Assembly (NCBI RefSeq): GCF_900111995.1
Contig: NZ_FOKF01000015.1
Coordinates: 47,575 to 111,574, forward strand
Source of the DNA: Collimonas sp. OK607
GTDB taxonomy: Bacteria > Pseudomonadota > Gammaproteobacteria > Burkholderiales > Burkholderiaceae_D
DNA: 64,000 nt
Direction: 5' to 3'
Part shown: one piece after another, positions 8,072 to 18,419 of the stretch
Numbering within the stretch: position 1 is the stretch's first letter
Layout: every line of letters starts with the position of its first letter
Notes under the pieces: generated by a model
The model's database searches: none
The model's input: the letters and a program-made list of their open reading frames with translations, nothing else
What the model was told of the DNA's origin: nothing
Program-made: the position numbers and the translations under genes

Positions 8072-8094
8072 GGGTGGGCACATCGTGCCCACCC
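8072..8094. repeat. Dispersed hairpin repeat (perfect)
   Basis: Arms GGGTGGGCAC and GTGCCCACCC pair perfectly around ATC. A degenerate copy lies at 12448-12472. Both sit in intergenic gaps just after GTAG, as short REP-like elements do. This copy could also act as a terminator between trxB and the Smr gene. Confidence 0.65.
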
Positions 8095-8101
8095 GTGAAC
8101 T

Positions 8102-9386
<1,285 letters not shown>

Positions 9387-11726
9387 ATGACTAGAACAAG
9401 CCAAGCCTATACCCGCAACACCAAACCGCAGGAAGCGCAGCCGCTGCCGAGCCGTCTGGTCCGGCTTTTGTATGAAGCGCGCTGGATCGCCTATGCAGTC
9501 ATCACAGCCTATCTGATCATCATTTTCGCTACTTACTCGAAATCCGATCCCGGCTGGTCGCACGCCAATGTGGTGCCGCATCTGCACAACTGGGGCGGCC
9601 GTATCGGCGCCTGGCTGTCCGATCTGATGTTGTTCGTGTTCGGCGCTTCCGCATGGTGGTGGTGTGCGCTGCTGTTGCGCACCTTGTGGCAAGGCTACAA
9701 GCGTATTTCGCAGCGTTTCCTGGTGGATAAAAAAGGCGAGCCGGAACATCATCAGGAAGGCCTGATCCGCGGCGCCGGCTTCGTCTTGATCCTGGTCGGC
9801 AGCATGGGCATCGAATATACCCGCATGTCGACGCTGCACATGCAGCTGCCGCGTGCGCCAGGCGGCGTCCTGGGCCAGTTGATCGGCAGCGGTGCGCAAA
9901 CCGCGCTGGGCTTTACCGGCTCCACGTTATTCTTGCTTTTGCTGATTGCATTGGGCATCAGCCTGTTTTTCCATGTCTCATGGCTGACCGTGGCTGAACG
10001 AATCGGCGCCGGCATTGAAAATGGCGTGCTGTGGCTGAAGGATTTCTATGTGGCCCGCGAAGACCGCAAGGTAGGGCAGGTGGCTGCCGTCAAGCGCGAA
10101 GAGGTAGTGGTGCAGGAGCGCGCCAAGATCGTTGTAGCGCCGCCGATCAGGATAGAACCGCAAATCGTCGCGGTGCCAAAATCGGAACGGGTCGAGAAAG
10201 AAAAGCAAAGCGCCTTGTTCACGGATCTGCCGGACACCAATCTGCCGCCGCTGTCGCTGCTGGATGAAGCGCCGCCGCAGCAGCAGACCGTGAGCGTCGA
10301 AACGCTGGAATTCACTAGCCGCCTGATTGAGAAAAAACTCTCCGATTTCGGCGTGCAGGTCAAAGTGGTGGCCGCTTATCCGGGGCCTGTGATTACCCGC
10401 TACGAAATCGAGCCGGCAACCGGCGTCAAGGGCAGCCAGATCGTTGGCCTGGCGCGCGACCTGGCGCGTTCGCTGTCGCTGACCTCGATCCGCGTGGTTG
10501 AAGTGATTCCAGGCAAGATGTTCATGGGCCTGGAGTTGCCTAACCCTAAACGTCAAATCGTGCGCCTGACCGAGATTCTCGGTTCCAAGGTATATAACGA
10601 CGGCGTCTCCAGCCTCACCATCGCGCTCGGCAAGGATATCGCCGGCCATCCGGTGGTGGCTGATCTGGCCAAGATGCCGCACTTGCTGGTGGCAGGTACT
10701 ACCGGTTCGGGTAAATCGGTGGGTATCAACGCCACCATCCTGTCCTTGCTCTATAAATCAGATCCAAACCAGGTGCGCCTGATCCTGATCGATCCGAAAA
10801 TGCTGGAACTGTCGATCTACGAAGGCATTCCGCACCTGCTGGCGCCGGTGGTAACCGACATGCGCCAGGCCGGCCATGCGCTGAACTGGGCTGTCAACGA
10901 GATGGAGCGCCGCTACAAGCTGATGTCGAAAATGGGCGTGCGTAACCTGACCGGTTACAACCAGAAGATCACCGAAGCCGACAAGCGTGAAGAGAAAATC
11001 CCGAATCCGTTCAGCCTGACGCCTGATGCGCCGGAACCGTTGGAGAAATTGCCGACTATCGTGGTCATTATCGACGAGCTGGCCGACCTGATGATGGTAG
11101 TCGGCAAGAAGGTGGAAGAACTGATCGCACGCATCGCCCAAAAAGCGCGCGCCGCCGGCATCCACTTGATTCTGGCGACGCAGCGCCCATCTGTAGACGT
11201 AATCACCGGCCTGATCAAGGCCAACGTGCCGACCCGGATCGCATTCCAGGTCAGCAGCAAGATCGATTCGCGCACGATTCTCGACCAGATGGGGGCGGAA
11301 GCGCTGCTCGGCATGGGCGACATGCTGTACATGCCGCCGGGCACCGGCTTGCCGATCCGTGTGCACGGCGCGTTTGTCTCGGATGAGGAAGTGCATCGGG
11401 TAGTTGATTACCTGAAGGAACAAGGCGAGCCGAATTACATCGAAGGGATACTCGAAGGCGGCGTGCTGGAAGATGGCGGCGACGGCGCGATCGGCGGCGC
11501 AGCTGCCGGCGGCACCGAAGGCGACGAGTTGTACGACCAGGCGGTGGCGGTGGTGCTGAAGAACCGGCGTGCCTCGATTTCGCTGGTACAGCGCCATCTG
11601 CGCATCGGCTACAACCGCGCGGCGCGCTTGCTGGAACAAATGGAAACAAGCGGGCTGGTCTCAACCATGCAATCCAACGGCAACCGGGAAATCCTGGTGC
11701 CGGCTGGTAATAGCAATACGGAGTAA
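9387..11726 (+). CDS. ftsK: DNA translocase FtsK
   Basis: A 779-residue septal DNA pump that coordinates chromosome dimer resolution with division. Residues ~25-200 carry four membrane helices, then a short linker (much shorter than in E. coli FtsK). The motor follows: Walker A GTTGSGKS at 437-444, Walker [15 protein letters not shown], and the [23 protein letters not shown] segment. The C-terminal gamma winged helix ([23 protein letters not shown]) reads KOPS sites and activates XerD. lolA follows after 14 bases. The last codons and stop are part of a 10-bp tandem duplication that also supplies the GGAG used by lolA. Confidence 0.96.
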   Translation: MTRTSQAYTRNTKPQEAQPLPSRLVRLLYEARWIAYAVITAYLIIIFATYSKSDPGWSHANVVPHLHNWGGRIGAWLSDLMLFVFGASAWWWCALLLRTLWQGYKRISQRFLVDKKGEPEHHQEGLIRGAGFVLILVGSMGIEYTRMSTLHMQLPRAPGGVLGQLIGSGAQTALGFTGSTLFLLLLIALGISLFFHVSWLTVAERIGAGIENGVLWLKDFYVAREDRKVGQVAAVKREEVVVQERAKIVVAPPIRIEPQIVAVPKSERVEKEKQSALFTDLPDTNLPPLSLLDEAPPQQQTVSVETLEFTSRLIEKKLSDFGVQVKVVAAYPGPVITRYEIEPATGVKGSQIVGLARDLARSLSLTSIRVVEVIPGKMFMGLELPNPKRQIVRLTEILGSKVYNDGVSSLTIALGKDIAGHPVVADLAKMPHLLVAGTTGSGKSVGINATILSLLYKSDPNQVRLILIDPKMLELSIYEGIPHLLAPVVTDMRQAGHALNWAVNEMERRYKLMSKMGVRNLTGYNQKITEADKREEKIPNPFSLTPDAPEPLEKLPTIVVIIDELADLMMVVGKKVEELIARIAQKARAAGIHLILATQRPSVDVITGLIKANVPTRIAFQVSSKIDSRTILDQMGAEALLGMGDMLYMPPGTGLPIRVHGAFVSDEEVHRVVDYLKEQGEPNYIEGILEGGVLEDGGDGAIGGAAAGGTEGDELYDQAVAVVLKNRRASISLVQRHLRIGYNRAARLLEQMETSGLVSTMQSNGNREILVPAGNSNTE

Positions 11727-11734
11727 TACGGAGC
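11715..11734 (+). repeat. Tandem 10-bp duplication across the ftsK stop
   Basis: AATACGGAGT is followed immediately by AATACGGAGC. The ftsK TAA spans the junction (11724-11726), and the second GGAG serves as the lolA ribosome site. Confidence 0.7.
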
Positions 11735-11740
11735 AAAAGT

Positions 11741-12436
11741 ATGCAAAAGAAAATTACCGCCACTATCATCGGCAGCAAGAGAAGCAACATGTTTGCGAGA
11801 TTCAAATCAGGGCGTTTGATTGTCGGCCTGTCGTTGACCATGGCCATGCTGCCGTCGCTGGCCAACGCCAGTGCGCTGGAGCAATTCAAGTCCTTCGTCA
11901 GCAGCACGCAATCGGCAAAGGGTGAATTCTCGCAGCAACTGGTGAAAATCGACGCCGGCAAGGCGCCGAAGGTCACCAGTACTTCCAGCGGGATTTTTAT
12001 CTTCGCCCGGCCGGGTAAGTTCATCTGGACTTACCAGAAACCGTACGAGCAGATCTTGCAAGCCGACGGCGACAAGCTGTATATCTACGACAAGGATCTG
12101 AACCAGGTCACCACCAAGAGCCTGGGCAATGCGTTAGGTTCGTCGCCGGCGGCGATTTTGTTCGGCAGTAACGACCTGGAGAAAAATTTCGTGTTGAAAG
12201 AAGGCCAGGCCAAGGATGGCATGGAATGGCTGGAGGCTACGCCCAAAGCCAAGGACACTACCTTCGATCATATTGGCATCGGCTTGAAGGACGGTTTGCC
12301 GCAGGCGATGGAATTGCGCGATTCATTTGGCCAGGTATCGTTACTGACGTTTAAGAACTTCGTCAAGAATCCGTCGCTGTCTCCCGGGCAGTTCAAGTTC
12401 GTCGTGCCTAAGGGCGCGGACGTATTGAATCAATAA
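11741..12436 (+). CDS. lolA: Outer-membrane lipoprotein carrier protein LolA
   Basis: This periplasmic chaperone accepts lipoproteins from LolCDE and hands them to LolB at the outer membrane. As drawn it has 231 residues. The N-terminal hydrophobic stretch [18 protein letters not shown] ends at a typical signal-peptidase I site before SALEQF. The mature part shows [26 protein letters not shown] features and [11 protein letters not shown], characteristic of LolA. The first ATG has GGAG at good spacing; an internal ATG at 11789 would give a shorter, more ordinary signal peptide. It follows ftsK as in many proteobacteria and is probably cotranscribed. Confidence 0.93.
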   Translation: MQKKITATIIGSKRSNMFARFKSGRLIVGLSLTMAMLPSLANASALEQFKSFVSSTQSAKGEFSQQLVKIDAGKAPKVTSTSSGIFIFARPGKFIWTYQKPYEQILQADGDKLYIYDKDLNQVTTKSLGNALGSSPAAILFGSNDLEKNFVLKEGQAKDGMEWLEATPKAKDTTFDHIGIGLKDGLPQAMELRDSFGQVSLLTFKNFVKNPSLSPGQFKFVVPKGADVLNQ

Positions 12437-12447
12437 TGTAGTTGGGT

Positions 12448-12472
12448 AGGGTGGGTACGCATTTGTGCCCAC
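12448..12472. repeat. Dispersed hairpin repeat (degenerate copy)
   Basis: A GTAGGGTGGGTAC arm and a GTGCCCAC arm flank GCATTT. This is an imperfect copy of the element at 8072-8094. It lies between the converging lolA and fdxA genes and may help terminate both. Confidence 0.5.
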
Positions 12473-12473
12473 G

Positions 12474-12806
12474 TTACGCCAGCTTAAGGAATTCCAGTTT
12501 ATTGGCGACTTCGCGCCAGGTTTCATGGTCGGGCAACGGCGCTTGTGAGCGTGTAATCGGTTTCCAGTCCGGATGAGTAGCCAGGCGGGCGTTGATTTCG
12601 ATGAAATGGCGTTGCTCGTCGGGCAGGTCGATTTCGTTATAGATCGCGCCGACCGGACATTCCGGCACGCACATCGAGCAATCGATACAGTTGTCCGGAA
12701 CGATCACCAGGAAATTCGGCCCTTGTCGAAAGCAGTCCATAGGGCAGACATCGACACAGTCGGTGTATTTGCAACGGATGCAGGAATCGGTGACGACAAA
12801 AGGCAT
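12474..12806 (-). CDS. fdxA: 7Fe ferredoxin FdxA
   Basis: A 110-residue bacterial ferredoxin with one 3Fe-4S and one 4Fe-4S site. Cysteines lie at 9, 12, 17, 21 and 25 (CIRCKYTDCVDVCPMDC) and at 40, 43, 46 and 50 (CIDCSMCVPEC). The C-terminal tail (EINARLATHPDWKPITRSQ) is typical of the FdxA/Azotobacter FdI-like family. It is a cytosolic electron carrier; its partner is not indicated by context. It sits alone between lolA and rarA, reading toward lolA, and interrupts the usual lolA-rarA adjacency. Confidence 0.95.
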   Translation of the reverse strand: MPFVVTDSCIRCKYTDCVDVCPMDCFRQGPNFLVIVPDNCIDCSMCVPECPVGAIYNEIDLPDEQRHFIEINARLATHPDWKPITRSQAPLPDHETWREVANKLEFLKLA

Positions 12807-12940
12807 GGTGTGGTCGGAGAGTGGTTTCTGGGCAAAATCGACAGCGATTCTCTCATAATCGCCGTTTTTGCGCCGAAGACCGCCGCCAATGGCAATACCG
12901 AAGTTTTTTAGGCATATGCGACGAGCAGCATGAACTAACC

Positions 12941-12994
12941 GGGGTCAGAGTGAACTTTCGGTATGTTTTACCGCCGAAACTTCACTCTGACCCC
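12941..12994. repeat. REP-like hairpin 1 (GGGGTCAGAGT type)
   Basis: GGGGTCAGAGTGAA ... TTCACTCTGACCCC forms a long stem, with a second inner pairing CTTTCGG/CCGAAAC. The GGGGTCAGAGT terminus is typical of REP elements mobilised by RAYT tyrosine transposases in proteobacteria (established pattern; no transposase is present here). Confidence 0.7.
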
Positions 12995-13080
12995 GCTTAG
13001 TGGACCACGAAGCAGAAGCCGTAAAACCTAAAGAAACAAACCGGCGTTAAGTGAAGGGCCTTTCTCCGTAGCCGTGATGT

Positions 13081-13130
13081 GGGGTCAGAGTCAAGTTTCG
13101 CGATAAACCCTGCGAAAGTTGACTGACCCC
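13081..13130. repeat. REP-like hairpin 2 (GGGGTCAGAGT type)
   Basis: GGGGTCAGAGTCAAGTTTCGC pairs imperfectly with the segment ending GCGAAAGTTGACTGACCCC. It has the same termini as the hairpin at 12941, is 86 bp away and shows internal divergence. The two form a BIME-like pair. Confidence 0.7.
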
Positions 13131-13231
13131 AGATCACTATGTCGTCGATGCTCATCTGCTCATCGTTACATATTTTTGCTTTACCGCTTTTCATTTTCCA
13201 AACAAAGAACATTTTTCACCGAATCATCCTT

Positions 13232-14539
13232 ATGTCCGATCTCTTCAAAGTAGAACCCACTCCACCACTGGCCGAAGCGCTGCGCCCGGCGACCCTGGAC
13301 GAGGTGATTGGGCAGAGCCACTTGCTGGGTGCAGGCAAGCCGCTGCGGCTGGCATTTGAATCGGGCAAGCCGCATTCCATGATTTTGTGGGGGCCGCCGG
13401 GCGTAGGTAAAACCACACTGGCGCGGTTAACCGCCAACGCTTTCGACTGCGAGTTCATTCCGTTGTCGGCAGTGTTTTCAGGCGTCAAGGATATCCGGGC
13501 GGCGATGGAGCAGGCGCAGCAATACCTGGCGCAGGGCAAACATACAATCTTGTTCGTCGATGAAATTCATCGCTTCAACAAATCGCAGCAAGATGCCTTG
13601 CTGCCGTATGCAGAGTCGGGCCTGGTGACCTTCATTGGCGCCACCACCGAAAATCCGTCGTTTGAAGTCAACTCAGCTTTGCTGTCGCGGGCGCAAGTGT
13701 ATGTGTTGCAGGCGCTGAGCGAGGATGAGTTGAAGCAGTTGCTGGCGCGCGCGCAGGAGCGGGTATTGTCGCACCTGCAGTTTGACGATGCCGCAGTCGA
13801 TACCCTGATCGGCTATGCCGACGGTGATGCGCGTCGATTACTCAATTTACTGGAGCAGAGCGGCAGCGCGATCAAGGCTTCCGGTGTGACGCAGGTGACC
13901 GCCGAATTCCTGCAAAATGCGCTGACCTTGAATGCGCGCCGCTTCGACAAGGGCGGCGACAATTTTTACGATCAGATCTCGGCCTTGCACAAATCGGTGC
14001 GTGGCTCCAGTCCTGACGGTGCGTTGTATTGGTTGTGCCGCATGCTGGACGGCGGCGCCGATCCCAAATACCTGTCGCGTCGGATTATCCGCATGGCCTG
14101 GGAAGACATAGGGTTGGCTGATCCGCGCGCGATGCAGATTGCGACCGACGCCGCGGCAACCTACGAACGGTTAGGCTCGCCGGAGGGTGAGCTGGCGCTG
14201 GGCCAGGCGGTGATTTATCTGGCCGTGGCAGCCAAAAGCAATGCCGGTTACAACGCCTTCAATCAAGCCATGGCGTTTGTCCGGAATGACAAATCGAGAG
14301 AAGTGCCGGTGCACCTGAGAAATGCGCCGACCAAGCTGATGAAGGAACTCGGTTACGGCCACGAGTATCGCTATGCGCATAGTGAGCCACATGCCTATGC
14401 GGCTGGCGAAACCTATCTGCCTGATGGCATCGGCGATCCCGGCTGGTATCAGCCGGTACCGCGCGGAGTGGAATCCAAGATCGCCGAGAAAATGCAATTC
14501 TTGCGAAGCCTCGACGATGACGCCAACAGCGGCAAGTGA
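13232..14539 (+). CDS. rarA: Replication-associated recombination protein RarA (MgsA)
   Basis: A 435-residue AAA+ ATPase related to clamp-loader subunits and eukaryotic WRNIP1; it acts at stalled forks. It has Walker A GPPGVGKTT (from residue 54), Walker B ILFVDEIHRFNKSQQDALL, sensor 1 GATTENPSFEVNSALLSR, and the C-terminal tetramerisation part with LGYGHEYRYAHSEPHAYAAGETYLPD. I chose the start at ATG 13232 by family alignment (MSDLFKVEPTPPLAEALRP); the open frame extends upstream to 13139 without family similarity. It normally neighbours serS; here about 19 kb intervenes. Confidence 0.94.
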   Translation: MSDLFKVEPTPPLAEALRPATLDEVIGQSHLLGAGKPLRLAFESGKPHSMILWGPPGVGKTTLARLTANAFDCEFIPLSAVFSGVKDIRAAMEQAQQYLAQGKHTILFVDEIHRFNKSQQDALLPYAESGLVTFIGATTENPSFEVNSALLSRAQVYVLQALSEDELKQLLARAQERVLSHLQFDDAAVDTLIGYADGDARRLLNLLEQSGSAIKASGVTQVTAEFLQNALTLNARRFDKGGDNFYDQISALHKSVRGSSPDGALYWLCRMLDGGADPKYLSRRIIRMAWEDIGLADPRAMQIATDAAATYERLGSPEGELALGQAVIYLAVAAKSNAGYNAFNQAMAFVRNDKSREVPVHLRNAPTKLMKELGYGHEYRYAHSEPHAYAAGETYLPDGIGDPGWYQPVPRGVESKIAEKMQFLRSLDDDANSGK

Positions 14540-14572
14540 TCGCTAAACACAGCCGCTAAAAACGACAAGACA

Positions 14573-15286
14573 TCAGCCCGCACGCACGGGTGAGAACAGT
14601 TTGGCGAAATCGACTTCCTTGGGCTGGTCTGTCTCGGTCAACAGTTCGGAGGCATATTCGCCGAGATGGTGTTCCATCAACCTGGCGGCGCGTTCTGCGT
14701 CGCCTTGCTCGATTGCATCCAGTATCCCGGTGTGTTCGTCGGCTGAGCAGCTATTGCGCTTCGGCGTTTCATACAAACCTATCAGCAGGGAAGTGCGGGC
14801 AATCAAGGTGCGCAGGTAGCCGCTCACGATATTGTTTTGATTGGCTTCGCTAAGCTTGATATGGAACTCGCCTGAGAGGCGGATCCAGTCTCCCCAATTG
14901 CCCTGTTCGCGCAGCGCATGTTCTTTTTTTACCAGCGCGCGCAGCTCCGGCAATACCTTGCGCTTGGCGGCCAGGCTTTTTACCGAGCCGCTTTCGAGGA
15001 TGCCGCGCGCTTCGAACACTTCACGCGCTTCCTTGACGTCATGCATGGCGATCACGGCACCGCGATTCGGCTGCAAATCGATCACGCGCTCATGCGCCAA
15101 TTTCACGAAAACCCGCCTTAAGGTGCCGCGCGTGACGCCGAATGCTTCGCATAGCGGCGCTTCGACCAGGCGTGTGCCGGGCGGTAATTGATGGTCGAGG
15201 ATGGCGTTGATGATGGAGAGGTGGATGCGGGCATCGATTTCATCGTTGCTCAATTCGTCTTGCCGGATCCTGGAAACGGCGTTCAT
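14573..15286 (-). CDS. GntR-family (FCD) transcriptional regulator
   Basis: 237 residues: an N-terminal winged helix (LPPGTRLVEAPLCEAFGVTRGTLRRVFVKLAHERVIDLQPNRGAVI) and an all-helical FCD ligand domain with FHIKLSEANQN and the HTGILDAIEQGDAERAARLMEHHLGE signature. It is divergent from the porin/NCS1 permease/racemase operon. The layout parallels HpxS-type regulators of allantoin genes in Klebsiella, so a purine-derived ureide or hydantoin ligand is plausible (inference). An ATTGTGCACAAT palindrome lies 55 bases upstream of its start, and an identical one lies before the porin operon. Confidence 0.85.
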   Translation of the reverse strand: MNAVSRIRQDELSNDEIDARIHLSIINAILDHQLPPGTRLVEAPLCEAFGVTRGTLRRVFVKLAHERVIDLQPNRGAVIAMHDVKEAREVFEARGILESGSVKSLAAKRKVLPELRALVKKEHALREQGNWGDWIRLSGEFHIKLSEANQNNIVSGYLRTLIARTSLLIGLYETPKRNSCSADEHTGILDAIEQGDAERAARLMEHHLGEYASELLTETDQPKEVDFAKLFSPVRAG

Positions 15287-15340
15287 GCCACGGCCTCCAT
15301 CAGTCGGTTCGGCAGTATTTCAGAATGATTTGAATTCGAT

Positions 15341-15352
15341 ATTGTGCACAAT
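15341..15352. promoter_or_regulatory. GntR/FCD operator, regulator side
   Basis: ATTGTGCACAAT is a perfect 12-bp palindrome, 55 bases upstream of the GntR start. It is identical to the site at 15672-15683. Confidence 0.65.
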
Positions 15353-15639
15353 TTATACATGAATCGCCGGATCTTTTTCGAGGTGTTGCTACAGTATAAA
15401 TCTTAAGTCCGAGCTCTGCACGACCGTCATTTTTTGCCGTAGATCGCACTTCTTCCGCTTTGTCTGATACTGAAAAAAAATGCGCCATTACGAGGCATGC
15501 GCACAAAAATGGCTGCCTTCGCACGCAATTTGTGCGTCGTATCGGTATCAGGATCGCCAATTTTATGGAGCGTTCATGCACTCCTAAATAGTCTGGTTTA
15601 CCTATGATCCATTCCTCCAAAGCATTGTAATTGGATCTC

Positions 15640-15657
15640 TTGGCACGGTTCTAGCTT
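15640..15657 (+). promoter_or_regulatory. Sigma-54 (-24/-12) promoter candidate
   Basis: TTGGCACGGTTCTAGCTT has GG (15642-15643) and GC (15654-15655) separated by exactly 10 bases, with the TGGCACG block of RpoN promoters. It would start transcription near 15667, directly before the GntR operator. This fits a nitrogen-scavenging operon. Confidence 0.55.
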
Positions 15658-15671
15658 ATTGTCAATTCACG

Positions 15672-15683
15672 ATTGTGCACAAT
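15672..15683. promoter_or_regulatory. GntR/FCD operator, porin-operon side
   Basis: A second ATTGTGCACAAT palindrome, starting about 5 bases after the predicted sigma-54 start point. The position suits repression. Confidence 0.65.
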
Positions 15684-15817
15684 ATTTAGTTTGATTGTGA
15701 AAACTTTCCAGGCCTTTGGCCGACGGGGGAGCTGACATCTTGCAGCGATCAATCTGGTCGTGCCTGCCGGATGGCAGTAGCGGATTGGCAACCATACAAA
15801 TACAGATAAGGATAGAG

Positions 15818-16900
15818 ATGAACCCTTTATGCAAGCTGGGAGCAGCAATTGGTTTGTTGAGCATGACGGCAGGCGTTTTTGCGCAGACCAGCGTAACAGT
15901 GTCCGGCGTGATAGATACCGGGATTTCTTATGCACGCAATGCCGGCAATGGTGCACAAAGCAAGGTGGGCGAAGCGGACAGCATTCTTGGCGTCTCTAAT
16001 GTCGGCTTTAGCGGCAAGGAAGACTTGGGCGGAGGTTTGAAGGCTATTTTCAACTTGCAGGCCGGCTTCAATCCGAGCAACGGCGCGCAATCTGCCAGCG
16101 GGCAGCTGTTTTCACGTAATTCGCTGGTCGGGCTGGAAAGTGCAGCCGGCACCTTGACCGTTGGCAAACAATGGAATTTCAACGATGACTGGCTGGTAGG
16201 GAGCGTCTTCAAAGGCGGTTATAACTCGGGTTCGATTTTCAAATTTTCTGAATTCGACGCCGTCAGTGAAATTTACAACAACACCGTCAAGTACGTGTCG
16301 CCGGCAATGCATGGCTTCCAGGGTGGCGCAATGCTTGGATTTGGTGAAGCTGCCGGTAGCATCCGTACCGGGCAGGTATACAACCTGGCCGCCAGGTACC
16401 AGCAAGGGCCGTTACTGCTGGCTGCGACCTACGATCACGAACAGGGCGCCGGCGTTGTCAACAGTGTCAGCGCTGACAGTACCTACAAGTTGACGACACT
16501 GGGCGGCAGCTACGGCTTCGGTGCGCTCACAACACGGCTGGGTTACGCGCACAGCGATATTTCCGGTCCCGGCGCATTCCAGTCGATCCCGTCAATGACA
16601 GCCAGGAAGGCCTATGCGGTCGAGGCTGGCCTGGATTATGCATTCACTCCTGCATTCACCGGTTCGGCTGACGTCATCTATCGCAAGAATACGACGCTCT
16701 CTAATGACAGCAAGGTCTACCGCTTGCTGGGCATCTACAGCTTGTCGAAACGTACCAGCCTGGTCGCCAATATCGCCTATCTCAACAATGCGGGCGGGGC
16801 TTCCGAATCACTGGTCGGCACAGATTCCACTGCGATCGGCGGCGGTTTCGCCAATCAAAGCCAGACCGCGCTCGCGCTTGGCATCCGCCATTTGTTTTGA
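15818..16900 (+). CDS. Outer-membrane porin (Gram-negative general porin type)
   Basis: A 360-residue trimeric-porin homologue of the Burkholderiales OmpC-like family. The signal peptide MNPLCKLGAAIGLLSMTAGVFA is followed by QTSVTVSGVIDTGISYARN. Other family marks are GFSGKEDLGGGLKAIFNLQAGF, NSLVGLESAAGTLTVGKQ, alternating beta strands and the terminal phenylalanine of GIRHLF. I chose ATG 15818 because it starts a clear signal peptide; the open frame continues upstream. It is first in an operon with the NCS1 permease and racemase, so it probably admits the same nitrogenous substrate across the outer membrane (inference). Confidence 0.9.
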   Translation: MNPLCKLGAAIGLLSMTAGVFAQTSVTVSGVIDTGISYARNAGNGAQSKVGEADSILGVSNVGFSGKEDLGGGLKAIFNLQAGFNPSNGAQSASGQLFSRNSLVGLESAAGTLTVGKQWNFNDDWLVGSVFKGGYNSGSIFKFSEFDAVSEIYNNTVKYVSPAMHGFQGGAMLGFGEAAGSIRTGQVYNLAARYQQGPLLLAATYDHEQGAGVVNSVSADSTYKLTTLGGSYGFGALTTRLGYAHSDISGPGAFQSIPSMTARKAYAVEAGLDYAFTPAFTGSADVIYRKNTTLSNDSKVYRLLGIYSLSKRTSLVANIAYLNNAGGASESLVGTDSTAIGGGFANQSQTALALGIRHLF

Positions 16901-16941
16901 TCGTTTGTCATGTTCACGTCATAGACTAATCAGGAGTCACG

Positions 16942-18417
16942 ATGGAAAAGCACAATGCAGTTATCAAGCCTTCGTATGATGACAGGCTGACCAATGAAGA
17001 CCTGGCGCCGTTGAAAAAACAAACCTGGGGCAGCTACAATATTTTTGCATTCTGGATGTCAGACGTGCACAGCGTGGGCGGTTATGTGACAGCCGGCAGC
17101 CTGTTCGCACTAGGCTTGAGTAGTTGGCAAGTGCTGACGGCGCTGCTGGTCGGCATCGTGATCGTGCAATTCTTCGCCAACCTTGTGGCCAAGCCCAGCC
17201 AGGTGACAAGCGCTCCCTATCCGGTCATCTGCCGCACCACTTTCGGCGTGTTGGGGGCGAATATCCCGGCCATTATCCGTGGACTGATTGCTGTGGCCTG
17301 GTACGGCATCCAGACCTATCTCGCATCCGGCGCATTCCTGCTGATCGTGCTCAAGTTTTTCCCCGAGATGGCAGTCTATGCCGACGTCAAGCAATACGGT
17401 TTTGTCGGCCTGTCTTACCTCGGATGGCTTGGTTTCATGGTGATGTGGGTGTTGCAAGCTATCGTATTCTGGACCGGCATGGATGCGATCCGCAAATTCA
17501 TCGACTGGGCCGGTCCGGCAGTGTATGTGGTGATGTTCTTGCTGGCGATCTGGTTAATCAGCAAAGCCGGCTGGAGCAATATCGACCTGAACCTGGGCGG
17601 TATCAAATACAGCGGGGCAGCTGCCATCCCGATCATGATTAATGCGACCGCGCTGGTGGTGTCTTACTTCTCCGGACCGATGCTCAATTTTGGCGATTTC
17701 TCGCGTTACGGCAAGGATTTCAAATCGGTTAAGATGGGGAATTTCTGGGGCTTGCCGATCAATTTCCTCGGATTTTCATTGCTGACCGTAGTCTGCATCG
17801 CTGCGACCTTGCCGCTGTATGGCAAATTGATCACCGATCCGGTCGAAATGGTGAGTCATATTGATAACACCTTTGCTGTGGTGTTGGGCGGCCTGACTTT
17901 CATGATTGCTACGGTAGGTATCAACATCGTCGCCAACTTTGTTTCGCCGGCATTCGATTTTTCCAATGTGGCGCCAAAGCGGATCAGCTGGCGCATGGGT
18001 GGCATGATCGCTGCAATCGCCTCGATATTCATCACGCCATGGAATTTGTTCAACAACCCGCAAGTGATTCATTACACGCTCGATATCCTGGGTTCTTTCA
18101 TCGGCCCGTTGTTCGGGATTCTGATTGCCGATTTCTACCTGGTGAAAAAACAGCGTGTAATCGTCGATGACCTGTACACAATGGACCCGAAGGGCGCTTA
18201 TTGGTATCGCAACGGCTACAACCCCAAAGCCATCATGGCGCTGATTCCTTCAGCGGTGATTCCAATCCTTTGCGTATTGCTACCTTCTCTGAGCAGCCTG
18301 GCCAATTTCACCTGGTTCATCGGCATGGGTTGCGGCCTGGTTATTTACTGGACCATCAGCGTTAAGCAGGGAGTGCCTGCAGCGGGAGTGACAGGTGCGG
18401 GAACGGCGGGTGTCTGA
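16942..18417 (+). CDS. NCS1-family nucleobase/allantoin/hydantoin permease
   Basis: A 491-residue inner-membrane symporter of the NCS1 family. The N-terminus has DLAPLKKQTWGSYNIFAFWMSDVHSVGGYV. Further marks are the LVGIVIVQF helix, PYPVICRTTFGVLGANIPAIIRGLIAVAWYGIQTYL, then NFVSPAFDFSNVAPKRI and GPLFGILIADFY, with about 12 membrane segments. Members carry uracil, cytosine, allantoin or hydantoins. The following Asp/Glu/hydantoin racemase gene and the divergent GntR gene favour allantoin or a hydantoin (inference). Confidence 0.88.
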   Translation: MEKHNAVIKPSYDDRLTNEDLAPLKKQTWGSYNIFAFWMSDVHSVGGYVTAGSLFALGLSSWQVLTALLVGIVIVQFFANLVAKPSQVTSAPYPVICRTTFGVLGANIPAIIRGLIAVAWYGIQTYLASGAFLLIVLKFFPEMAVYADVKQYGFVGLSYLGWLGFMVMWVLQAIVFWTGMDAIRKFIDWAGPAVYVVMFLLAIWLISKAGWSNIDLNLGGIKYSGAAAIPIMINATALVVSYFSGPMLNFGDFSRYGKDFKSVKMGNFWGLPINFLGFSLLTVVCIAATLPLYGKLITDPVEMVSHIDNTFAVVLGGLTFMIATVGINIVANFVSPAFDFSNVAPKRISWRMGGMIAAIASIFITPWNLFNNPQVIHYTLDILGSFIGPLFGILIADFYLVKKQRVIVDDLYTMDPKGAYWYRNGYNPKAIMALIPSAVIPILCVLLPSLSSLANFTWFIGMGCGLVIYWTISVKQGVPAAGVTGAGTAGV

Positions 18418-18419
18418 TT

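Larger units (their letters stand above)
12807..13231. other. Intergenic region carrying two REP-like hairpins
   Basis: 425 bp between fdxA and rarA. It contains hairpins at 12941-12994 and 13081-13130 (listed separately). The final ~100 bp should hold the rarA promoter. The short open frames crossing this stretch on both strands show no recognisable protein. Confidence 0.5.
15287..15817. promoter_or_regulatory. Regulatory region between GntR gene and porin operon
   Basis: 531 bp with no convincing gene. It contains the two ATTGTGCACAAT operators, a sigma-54-like promoter and an 8-bp inverted pair CGCACAAA (15500-15507) / TTTGTGCG (15529-15536). That pair lies about 130 bp upstream of the sigma-54-like start and could be an enhancer-binding site (inference). 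Confidence 0.5.

Noticed and set aside
10758..11639. Long open frame antisense to the ftsK motor domain
   Set aside because: Codon-bias shadow of ftsK; the protein has no recognisable domain.
12997..13212. A 71-codon minus-strand frame between fdxA and rarA as a real gene
   Set aside because: It runs through the second REP-like hairpin and the rarA promoter zone and resembles no protein.
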